Source: Thermoplasmata archaeon (lineage in GTDB: Archaea; Thermoplasmatota; Thermoplasmata; Thermoplasmatales; Thermoplasmataceae). Taken from it: 6,596 nucleotides of DNA. Location of the stretch: assembly GCA_021850745.1 (NCBI GenBank), contig JAJZKX010000107.1:1-6596 (forward strand). The letters run 5' to 3'. How positions within the stretch are numbered: the stretch's first letter is position 1; every line of letters starts with the position of its first letter. This document shows positions 1 to 5,557 of the stretch, in pieces. The notes under the pieces are model-generated. The model was not told the DNA's origin. It did no database searches and saw only the letters and a program-made list of their open reading frames with translations. The position numbers were made by a program, and so were the translations under genes.

Positions 1-24
1 TATGACTATCAGCTCTGCAAACCT

Positions 25-109
25 ATGGAATAATACACCTGAACCAAAATGCGGCATCCTTTATTTTCTTACCCGATCATCCCAGACGTCTCGCTATTCA
101 TTATTCCAT
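25..109. repeat. 10-bp inverted repeat arms (25-34 and 100-109) in the gene-free left end
   Basis: ATGGAATAAT at 25-34 is the exact reverse complement of ATTATTCCAT at 100-109, with 65 bases between the arms. The same stretch has a direct repeat CCATTTTCC (106-114 and 119-127), and ATTTTCC (121-127) faces GGAAAAT (137-143) across a 9-base loop. No convincing gene lies in 1-164. The repeats could be remnants, protein sites or chance in A/T-rich spacer. No function is claimed. Confidence 0.3.
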
Positions 110-151
110 TTTCCGAGGCCATTTTCCCATTGGTGTGGAAAATTCATCGCC

Positions 152-163
152 CTTAGATCTAAG
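152..163. other. 12-bp perfect palindrome just after the phosphohydrolase stop
   Basis: CTTAGATCTAAG at 152-163 is its own reverse complement and ends one base short of the stop codon of the minus-strand phosphohydrolase gene. It could help end that transcript or bind a protein. However, no T-run follows it on the minus strand, as an archaeal terminator would need. Perfect 12-bp palindromes are also expected about once or twice by chance in a window this long. Confidence 0.25.
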
Positions 164-164
164 T

Positions 165-1427
165 TCAGAATTTCCTTGTAATGACCGGGACGATCATCTC
201 CTCAAGGCTGAACCCTCCGTGCATTCCAATCATGTCAATGTTGGACCACTCAGGATCAAGAGTTGAGAGCGATGTGTCAATTATGCCGCTGTTCTGAGCG
301 GGAATTATGGTGTAGTCAGAGAACATGTCCATATCAAGGCCCGTGGATGATGTCCTCCCAAAGAAACCATCCCGCATAAGTTGCCTGGAACTGACTGCGG
401 TGTGGCCAGGATATTGCTTCTCAATATGTGCAAGAAAATCGCCATCCTGCGTTTCCCTCACCTTTATGAATGGCGCCCTTTCATCTCCCGTGGCTGGAGA
501 GATCATCATATGCCTCAGCTTTCTATCTCTTGCAATGTCATGAACTCTGTCCTGATTCACAACAGTGTGCCCGTGATCGGCCGAAATGGTCACCGTTGTG
601 CCGGAACCTGCCACGTTCTCGCCAAGAACATGCCTTATGAAGTAGAATATAGAATCGATATCTTCGGCTGTTTCCTGTGTGTACGGCCCAATCTTGTGCG
701 ATATGGTATCAACGGAGGAGATGTAACAGAAATGGAAGCTTCTCCTGACTGTGGAGAGAATGTCATTCTTCAGGTCAGTAAACATATGGGAAAGCGAATG
801 GTAAGGCCTGAGAACCGAGCCTCTTCCCGTTATGCGTGTCAGTCCGCTATTTCTTATATTGTACGGCATGTACAGGAATGAATCCATTCCTTCTCCCGAT
901 ATCTTTTCGTGTATGGTTCCGTGCCTGCTAATGTGCGAGAAAATCTTTGAATTTTCCACCAGGGATCTGTTTCTCAGGCCAAGCGGGCTCAGGGAGATCA
1001 TGTTGCATACAGAGCCAACCTCCTTCAGGTACTGTATATATCCTATTATACCGTGTTCCTCAGGATCCATGCCCGTGTGAAGCGTTACTGTAGCAGTTGA
1101 TGTGGTGGAGGGAAAGACACTGGTGGCCGGTACATACACTGATTCGTGCCTGAATGCCTTAAGATTCCTGAGACGGAGGTTGTTGAGAGCATACTGGAGT
1201 GTGCTGTGGCCAAGGCCGTCTATCAGTATGAATACTGTGTGATCAGCTGGCTCAGAAATGTGGCGGAACGATTCAGGTGACCCTTTTCCGCCATCTATGC
1301 CCAGTGACTCAAGGAGTGCCCCCGGTATATCTGCTATGGAACCTCTGCCAAATGCCGGTCGGTAAAGCCCATCCATGCCCTTCCATCCATAGCTTTCAAT
1401 AACACCTTCCACGTCGTCGTCCTTCAT
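165..1427 (-). CDS. Alkaline-phosphatase-superfamily phosphodiesterase / nucleotide pyrophosphatase-like protein
   Basis: The 420-aa product is a predicted two-metal phosphohydrolase of the type I phosphodiesterase/nucleotide pyrophosphatase (NPP) group. The full metal and nucleophile set is visible. Asp70 lies in the ILIDGLGH strand. The nucleophile is probably Thr109, in VFPSTTST just before the LHTGMDPEEHGIIGY segment (116-130). Asp240 and His244 lie in SSVDTISHKIGP, Asp284-His285 in SADHGH, and His403 in GMHGGFSLEE near the C-terminus. This set suggests an active enzyme that cleaves a phosphomonoester or phosphodiester. The substrate cannot be read from sequence. There is no signal peptide or membrane helix, so it is probably cytoplasmic. 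The ATG start at 1427 is preceded by GGGAG at 1443-1439 with 11 bases between. The gene lies 102 bases downstream of the DHA2 exporter on the same strand, so shared transcription is possible but not certain. Family call is strong; exact activity is unknown. Confidence 0.92.
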   Translation of the reverse strand: MKDDDVEGVIESYGWKGMDGLYRPAFGRGSIADIPGALLESLGIDGGKGSPESFRHISEPADHTVFILIDGLGHSTLQYALNNLRLRNLKAFRHESVYVPATSVFPSTTSTATVTLHTGMDPEEHGIIGYIQYLKEVGSVCNMISLSPLGLRNRSLVENSKIFSHISRHGTIHEKISGEGMDSFLYMPYNIRNSGLTRITGRGSVLRPYHSLSHMFTDLKNDILSTVRRSFHFCYISSVDTISHKIGPYTQETAEDIDSIFYFIRHVLGENVAGSGTTVTISADHGHTVVNQDRVHDIARDRKLRHMMISPATGDERAPFIKVRETQDGDFLAHIEKQYPGHTAVSSRQLMRDGFFGRTSSTGLDMDMFSDYTIIPAQNSGIIDTSLSTLDPEWSNIDMIGMHGGFSLEEMIVPVITRKF

Positions 1428-1438
1428 TTTGATATCTG

Positions 1439-1473
1439 CTCCCGCCAGTGTTGATTGCGTATCATGCCTTAAA
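1439..1473 (-). promoter_or_regulatory. Possible TATA-like box and ribosome site for the phosphohydrolase gene
   Basis: Read on the minus strand, TTTAAGG (1473-1467) lies about 25 bases before a predicted transcription start near 1445. GGGAG (1443-1439) follows, 11 bases before the ATG at 1427. If this is real, the phosphohydrolase has its own promoter with a leader of about 18 bases, as well as possible read-through from the exporter gene. The TATA-like element is weak and the ribosome-site spacing is long. Confidence 0.3.
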
Positions 1474-1529
1474 CCATTTCAGGGCCACTTCATGTTCATA
1501 ATTCTGTTCGTGCTTCCACTGCATAATTA

Positions 1530-2969
1530 TCATTTATCAGCTGCCTTCCCTGAAGGAAACTGTGCTGCCACTCCCCTGTTCTCCTTGCCCCTCACAAGGG
1601 AGAAGACTGCAGCTACCGTGAGTATTCCAAGTGAAACGTAGAGGGCTGCATGTATTCCACCCATGAAGGCTGCGGAAACATTGCCAAGAAGCTTGCCAAG
1701 GCCTGCAAAAACCTGGAATGCCACGTATCTTGGAACTGATATGCTGGCTATGGATATGGCCACAACAAAGCTCCCCAGCATCCCTATATTCGCCATTGTC
1801 CTGAGAAAACCTGATGATAATCCATAGAGTTCCTTTGGAGAGTTGGCCATGACGGCGCTGTTGTTGGCTGGAAAGAACATGGATGAACCAAGGCCTGTGA
1901 GGAACGAAGCAACCAGAACAATGTATAGGGATGATGTAGCGGTAAGTGTTGAGTAGACAAGAACGGAGATGCCCATCATTGCAAGGCCGGATGTGGCCGG
2001 AATCCGGGAGCCAATCCTGTCAGTGAGCTTTCCAAACTCAGGACCCATGATGCTGCCAACAACATATCCTGGGAGAAGCAGAAGCGAACTGTAGAAGGGT
2101 GTCAGCCCCCTTATTCCCTGCAGATACATGATGATTATGAAGACAACCGCAAGGAAGCCAAGGCTCTGAAAGAATGAGGCCATTATTGAAAACGTCAGTA
2201 TCCTTATTCTGAATATCCTCATTGGAAGAAGAGGTTTTGCAACCTTTCTTTCTATGAATATGAATGCAATAAGAACAGCGATGCCTCCCAGGATGAGGAA
2301 AATATTGAGTGATCTCACACCGTACGAAGCAATGTCAACTGCAGCGTATGAAATAAGTATAAGGGCAAGGGCCAGTGTTATGGTGCCGGGAATATCCAGT
2401 TTATTCTCCACCCTGTGTCCCTTCCTGATGTATCTGGTACCGAAATAGATGGCGAACGCCCCAATTGGCACGTTTATGTAAAAGATGTACCTCCATCCGA
2501 TGAAAGTTGTTATTATGCCCCCAAGAACAATGCCCAGCATAGCCCCTGCATTATAGCCCACGGCAGTGTAACCAAAGACGCGCCCCCTCTTGTTTGGCGG
2601 AAAATTATCAGCCACTATGGCACCGCTGTTGGACTGAATCATTGAGGCACCGCATGCCTGTACCGCCCTGAATGCTATGAGTTCAGTGATTCCGCTTGAA
2701 GCTCCGCAGAGAGCAGAACCAACTGTGAACAGGCCAAGACCTGTATTGAAGATCACCTTTCTTGTCATGATGTCGCCGAGACGGCCGAACTGTGTAGTGC
2801 CAACGGCTATGACAAGCAGATAGATCATTATTATCCAGATGGAATAGGACAGCTGCGTATTCAGTTCCACAGTGATGGTCGGAAGAGCCAGAAGCACTAT
2901 TGTGGAATCAACCGCTCCCATGAGCACTCCGATGAGCAATGCTATTATGAGCCGGCTGTCGCTGTCCAC
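1530..2969 (-). CDS. MFS drug:H+ antiporter of the DHA2 (14-helix) type
   Basis: The 479-aa membrane protein has about 14 hydrophobic segments, the usual count for DHA2 exporters (12 is usual for most MFS). Family signatures are in order: DSTIVLLALP at 21-30 (the DHA2 helix-1 signature), GRLGDIMTRK at 62-71 (motif A in the first cytoplasmic loop), a glycine-rich helix-5 stretch at 138-151 in the motif C position, and GWRYIFYINVPIG at 158-170. A second motif-A-like loop, GPEFGKLTDRIGSR, is at 309-322. The family exports cationic dyes, antibiotics or other amphiphiles using the proton gradient; the substrate here is unknown. The start is GTG at 2969: upstream in frame there is only a stop at 2978-2976, and the two nearby ATGs (2971, 2976) are in another frame. 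A TATA-like box about 25 bases upstream fits a leaderless message. The phosphohydrolase gene lies downstream on the same strand. Confidence 0.93.
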   Translation of the reverse strand: MDSDSRLIIALLIGVLMGAVDSTIVLLALPTITVELNTQLSYSIWIIMIYLLVIAVGTTQFGRLGDIMTRKVIFNTGLGLFTVGSALCGASSGITELIAFRAVQACGASMIQSNSGAIVADNFPPNKRGRVFGYTAVGYNAGAMLGIVLGGIITTFIGWRYIFYINVPIGAFAIYFGTRYIRKGHRVENKLDIPGTITLALALILISYAAVDIASYGVRSLNIFLILGGIAVLIAFIFIERKVAKPLLPMRIFRIRILTFSIMASFFQSLGFLAVVFIIIMYLQGIRGLTPFYSSLLLLPGYVVGSIMGPEFGKLTDRIGSRIPATSGLAMMGISVLVYSTLTATSSLYIVLVASFLTGLGSSMFFPANNSAVMANSPKELYGLSSGFLRTMANIGMLGSFVVAISIASISVPRYVAFQVFAGLGKLLGNVSAAFMGGIHAALYVSLGILTVAAVFSLVRGKENRGVAAQFPSGKAADK

Positions 2970-2988
2970 ATGCCATTATGATGACCAA

Positions 2989-2996
2989 CTAAAATA
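2989..2996 (-). promoter_or_regulatory. TATA-like box for the DHA2 exporter, suggesting leaderless transcription
   Basis: On the minus strand TATTTTAG occupies 2996-2989. Its centre is about 24-25 bases upstream of the GTG start at 2969, so the predicted transcription start falls on or next to the start codon. No ribosome-binding sequence is visible there, which fits a leaderless message. A near copy (GTATTTAG, 3010-3003) lies 14 bases further upstream and could be an alternative box or part of a regulator site. Confidence 0.5.
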
Positions 2997-3093
2997 CGGT
3001 TTCTAAATACTTGACCCAACAATAATTATACATGGGCAATGAAATCCAGCCTGTCACATCCTGATATCTGCAAATGGACCATATGCTTTCAAT

Positions 3094-3107
3094 CCATGCA
3101 ATCATGG
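3094..3107. promoter_or_regulatory. Small inverted repeat upstream of the DAHP synthase TATA-like box
   Basis: CCATG (3094-3098) and CATGG (3103-3107) face each other across CAAT, ending 5 bases before the TATA-like box at 3113-3120. The position overlaps where TFB would bind, so a protein here could control initiation. Five-base arms are short and common by chance. Confidence 0.25.
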
Positions 3108-3112
3108 TAAAT

Positions 3113-3120
3113 CTTTAATA
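3113..3120 (+). promoter_or_regulatory. TATA-like box for the DAHP synthase gene
   Basis: CTTTAATA at 3113-3120 places transcription start near 3141-3144, only 6-9 bases before the TTG start at 3150. That fits a near-leaderless message, and no ribosome-binding sequence is visible. A second strong TATA-like element, ATATAAAT at 3143-3150, overlaps the TTG. It would start transcription near 3171 and favour the in-frame ATG at 3189 instead. The two boxes support different start codons. Confidence 0.45.
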
Positions 3121-3149
3121 GTGTTAGATAATGACTATCACGATATAAA

Positions 3150-4133
3150 TTGTTAATAATACCAAAAGACAGTGAAAGCAGTGACTTAATGGGTGATTTG
3201 CTTCAGTCATCATCTGCATCTTTCAGGAAAATCCGTCTCTATGATCGTGATGTGATCCTCGCAGACCGCCATGCAGGCATAGATACAGGGTCACTGGGAA
3301 TAGCTCTGACAGATGGGCTTACCTCCAGGAAATTCAAGCCAACGCCCACAACTGTACAGGTCGGTGACCTGAGCATAGGCCCTGACAGGCTTGTCATTGC
3401 AGCAGGACCCTGTGCCGTGGAATCCAGGGATCAGATATCTGCCATTGCAGAAGATGTGAAAAGGTCCGGTGCTGACATCCTGAGGGGTGGGGCATTCAAG
3501 CCACGTACCAGTCCATATTCTTTTCAGGGTCTTGGCATACAGGGCCTGAAACTGCTGAAGGAAGCTTCCGATGAAACCGGTCTCCCGGTGGTATCTGAGA
3601 TCCTTGATCCGTCACAGTTTCCATACTTTCAGGATAGTGTTGATATACTGCAGATTGGAAGCAGGAATTCCCAGAATTTCTCCCTGCTAAAATTTGCAGG
3701 CACAGTGCATAAGCCTGTGTTACTGAAGAACGGAATGGGCAATTCCATAAACGAGTGGCTTGGATCTGCAGAATATATCCTGTCCGGCGGGAATCCCGAT
3801 GTCATAATGTGCTACAGGGGAATCAGGAGCTTTGAGGGAATCACCAGATTCACCATGGATTCCGGAGCAATTGTGGCGCTTAAGGGAATGACCCACCTGC
3901 CCGTATGTGCTGACCCCAGCCATCCTGCAGGCAGGCGTGATCTGGTTGAACCGCTGGCCCTTGCAGCGGTTGCGGCCGGTGCCACAATGCTTGAGATTGA
4001 AGTTCATAATGATCCTGACCGGGCTCTCTCCGATGCCGAACAGCAGATCACCCCTGACCGGTTCCGATCCCTGAGCAGGAATGCCCGAGACCTGTTCCAG
4101 CTCCTGCATTCCACCTCCGCAGCTCCTTTCTGA
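3150..4133 (+). CDS. 3-deoxy-7-phosphoheptulonate (DAHP) synthase, type I-beta
   Basis: The 327-aa product joins phosphoenolpyruvate and erythrose 4-phosphate to make DAHP, the first step of the shikimate pathway to Phe, Tyr and Trp. The TIM-barrel catalytic domain spans about 80-320. Metal ligands inferred by family alignment are Cys88 (AAGPCAVES), His258 (DPSHPAG), Glu284 (LEIEVHNDPD) and Asp295 (ALSDAEQQ). The substrate-binding loop GGAFKPRTSPYSFQGLG (113-129) and GMTHLPVCADPSHPAGRRD (246-264) are intact. Residues 1-70 occupy the place of the ferredoxin-like regulatory domain of Thermotoga-type enzymes, but are roughly 14 residues shorter and poorly conserved. The start is TTG at 3150, with an in-frame stop at 3132. 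The first strand MLIIPKDSES matches the expected first regulatory strand, which favours TTG over the ATG at 3189 (residue 14). No other aromatic-pathway gene is in the window. The aroF/aroG naming is not consistent for this subfamily, so no symbol is given. Confidence 0.96.
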   Translation: MLIIPKDSESSDLMGDLLQSSSASFRKIRLYDRDVILADRHAGIDTGSLGIALTDGLTSRKFKPTPTTVQVGDLSIGPDRLVIAAGPCAVESRDQISAIAEDVKRSGADILRGGAFKPRTSPYSFQGLGIQGLKLLKEASDETGLPVVSEILDPSQFPYFQDSVDILQIGSRNSQNFSLLKFAGTVHKPVLLKNGMGNSINEWLGSAEYILSGGNPDVIMCYRGIRSFEGITRFTMDSGAIVALKGMTHLPVCADPSHPAGRRDLVEPLALAAVAAGATMLEIEVHNDPDRALSDAEQQITPDRFRSLSRNARDLFQLLHSTSAAPF

Positions 4134-4137
4134 AATA

Positions 4138-5397
4138 TCATTTCCCATACCATGAGGTGTCATCGGTGATCTTCCGGGACCCGGTTGCCATGGGGCCGGT
4201 CTCCCTCATGGCAAAACTCACCAGAAGCCCAACAGTTGCGAAAATGCTGAAATACATTATGCCAGCCCACGGGCCATACAGGGCGGACAGGATGCCGTAG
4301 CCAAGTACTCCCGCAAGGCCCCCCGCACGCCCTATGGATTCTGCTATGCCCTGCCCTGTCGCCCTGATCCCGGTGCCGAACTGCTCAGCTGGTGATATTA
4401 CAATGGTCTTGTCCGGACCCAGTGCTCCGAAGAAGTAGGCAGCCAGGAGGAGACCTATCTCAAGGAAGCCGTATTTTCCGCCGAAATATAACATTATTAT
4501 GGCCAGTGCCATGAGTGGCACGGCCCTTCCAAGGAATCCTGAGATCTGTAGAGGTTTTCTTCCAATTCTGTCTATGAGTATGATGGTCACAACTGCCGCA
4601 GGGATGGTAACGGATTTCACAAGAAGGCTCCCGTATGATGATATTGAATTGTCCGTACCAAGCGTGGTTAACAGCAGCAGTGGAAGGAACACAGATAGCC
4701 CCTGGTCGCTCACCTGATACGAGAACCAGGCTGCAGACGCCACAGCAATATTCCTCAAGTCCTTCCTGTTGAAGCCTGCAAGTATGTCCCGTACCCGTGG
4801 AAGCCTGGATCTTTTCCATGCTGACGATTCAATGATCCTGCTCCTCATGAATATGACCGGAACTGCCATCAGGCCCCCTGCAAGAAGAACAATTCTCCAT
4901 CCCTGTCCTCCTGTGCCAAGGAACAGCCCTCCCAGTCCATAGGCTATGATCATTCCGAAGTTTGCCGCCATCATAACTGTAGCCATATTCCGGCCCCTGG
5001 TTCCGGCAGATCTTATCTCGGAAATGTACGGGAACACCACGGCAAAATCCGCCCCTATGCCAGCACCCACAATGAAGCGGAAAAAGAAGAGCCACGTAAA
5101 ATCAGGGGAAAATGCGCTCCCGATGGATGCTGCCACATATGCAATGAAATCTCCCACCAGCATGGCACGCCTGCCAAACCTGTCGGCAAATATTCCGGCA
5201 GTGGCCGATCCAGCAATTGCACCGAAAAGTGCTGCGGATCCCAGAAGCGAGAGGTCAAATCCGTTCAGTTTCCATGCTTTTCCAAGAACAAGAAGTGCAA
5301 CAGATATGGCTGCCAGATCATACGTTGCTATGAATATCCCGGAACCGGCAAGAATCGTTTCCAGAACCCCGCCTTCCTTTTCCTTAATCCGATTCAA
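4138..5397 (-). CDS. MFS transporter, sugar-porter / phosphate-symporter-like branch
   Basis: The 419-aa protein has about 12 predicted membrane helices. Features of the Sugar_tr-type MFS branch are seen: TYDLAAIS in helix 1 (25-32, with Asp27), motif A GIFADRFGRR (68-77), RFIVGAGIGADFAVVFPY then SEI (107-128, with Asp117 and Glu127) for helix 4, a second motif A DRIGRK (276-281), and PAEQFGTGIRATGQG (336-350), resembling the PESPR-type motif. The YDL and G-A-D-F positions recall phosphate:H+ symporters, where aspartates at those sites take part in proton and anion binding. The helix-7 aspartate of that family is not in its usual place (WFSYQVSDQG, 224-233). The substrate is unknown; an organic or inorganic anion taken up with protons is a guess. 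The start is TTG at 5397, directly preceded in frame by a stop. The next in-frame ATG is residue 79, inside the protein core. An AGGGGG ribosome site supports TTG. The gene converges on the DAHP synthase with 4 bases between stops. Confidence 0.92.
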   Translation of the reverse strand: MNRIKEKEGGVLETILAGSGIFIATYDLAAISVALLVLGKAWKLNGFDLSLLGSAALFGAIAGSATAGIFADRFGRRAMLVGDFIAYVAASIGSAFSPDFTWLFFFRFIVGAGIGADFAVVFPYISEIRSAGTRGRNMATVMMAANFGMIIAYGLGGLFLGTGGQGWRIVLLAGGLMAVPVIFMRSRIIESSAWKRSRLPRVRDILAGFNRKDLRNIAVASAAWFSYQVSDQGLSVFLPLLLLTTLGTDNSISSYGSLLVKSVTIPAAVVTIILIDRIGRKPLQISGFLGRAVPLMALAIIMLYFGGKYGFLEIGLLLAAYFFGALGPDKTIVISPAEQFGTGIRATGQGIAESIGRAGGLAGVLGYGILSALYGPWAGIMYFSIFATVGLLVSFAMRETGPMATGSRKITDDTSWYGK

Positions 5398-5403
5398 TCA
5401 AAG

Positions 5404-5409
5404 CCCCCT
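5404..5409 (-). promoter_or_regulatory. Ribosome-binding site that supports the TTG start at 5397
   Basis: On the minus strand AGGGGG (5409-5404) lies 6 bases upstream of the TTG at 5397, a normal distance. An in-frame stop directly precedes the TTG and no other usable start lies near, so this site decides the start. Confidence 0.55.
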
Positions 5410-5415
5410 GATATT

Positions 5416-5433
5416 TGTAAGGATATCCTTACA
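5416..5433. promoter_or_regulatory. 18-bp perfect palindrome, candidate operator of the second MFS gene
   Basis: TGTAAGGATATCCTTACA at 5416-5433 is exactly its own reverse complement. It sits between the TATA-like sequence (5433-5440) and the predicted transcription start (about 5411) of the minus-strand MFS gene, where a bound dimeric regulator would block initiation. Simple counting (one in 4 to the 9th per position) gives about 0.0006 expected in this 160-base spacer and 0.025 in the whole window. The AAGG...CCTT core broadly recalls metal-responsive DtxR-type boxes and the TGTA...TACA ends recall other winged-helix operators, but I cannot assign a regulator. As RNA it would be a hairpin without a loop, so a DNA operator is the better reading. 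Confidence 0.65.
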
Positions 5434-5440
5434 TTTTATC
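5432..5440 (-). promoter_or_regulatory. TATA-like box for the second MFS gene
   Basis: Minus-strand GATAAAATG (5440-5432) puts transcription start near 5411, giving a leader of about 14 bases that contains the AGGGGG ribosome site. An alternative box, ATTAAATAAT (5452-5443), would start transcription near 5422, inside the 18-bp palindrome. Either choice leaves the palindrome at the promoter. Confidence 0.5.
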
Positions 5441-5510
5441 TCATTATTTAATGGTTCACTGATCCCGGATGCAACATTGTGGAAATCCCGATCTTCCTGC
5501 ACTGATAACA

Positions 5511-5518
5511 TTATAATA
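5511..5518 (+). promoter_or_regulatory. TATA box for the third MFS gene
   Basis: TTATAATA at 5511-5518 is the strongest TATA-like element in this spacer. It predicts transcription start near 5540 and a leader of about 18 bases before the ATG at 5558. An imperfect 10-base tandem repeat (GCTGGATATT then GCTGGAAATC, 5521-5540) fills the space between the box and the predicted start. Confidence 0.55.
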
Positions 5519-5547
5519 TGGCTGGATATTGCTGGAAATCGTCCTCC

Positions 5548-5551
5548 AGGT
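5548..5551 (+). promoter_or_regulatory. Short ribosome-binding site for the third MFS gene
   Basis: AGGT at 5548-5551 lies 6 bases before the ATG at 5558 and can pair with the usual archaeal 16S 3' end. It favours this ATG over the ATG at 5553, which is in another frame and meets a stop after seven codons. Confidence 0.4.
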
Positions 5552-5557
5552 CATGTT

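Noticed and set aside
1..57. Minus-strand frame from ATG at 57 running off the left edge (19 codons)
   Set aside because: It is too short to judge. The TATA-like sequence sits only a few bases upstream, which is not a workable promoter spacing.
2..181. 59-codon plus-strand frame at the left end, overlapping the phosphohydrolase 3' end
   Set aside because: The translation looks random, with no motif or ribosome site. It could be the tail of a gene entering from outside, but nothing supports that.
381..881. 166-codon open frame on the plus strand inside the phosphohydrolase gene
   Set aside because: It lies antisense to a gene with a complete catalytic residue set, and its translation has no recognisable domain or low-complexity pattern. 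It is a shadow frame.
2..3140. Exact 10-base repeat ATGACTATCA at 2-11 and 3131-3140
   Set aside because: About twenty exact 10-base pairs are expected by chance in a window of this length.
3720..4163. 147-codon minus-strand frame across the DAHP synthase 3' half
   Set aside because: The opposite strand carries all conserved DAHP synthase motifs. The antisense product is rich in Gly, Cys and His with no family resemblance.
4460..5258. Several 67-119 codon frames within the second MFS gene
   Set aside because: They are shadow frames of a well-supported membrane protein. Their translations lack membrane or domain character of their own.
5416..5433. The 18-bp palindrome as a transcription terminator
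   Set aside because: It lies at the 5' side of both flanking genes, has no loop and no T-run after it. An operator is the better explanation.
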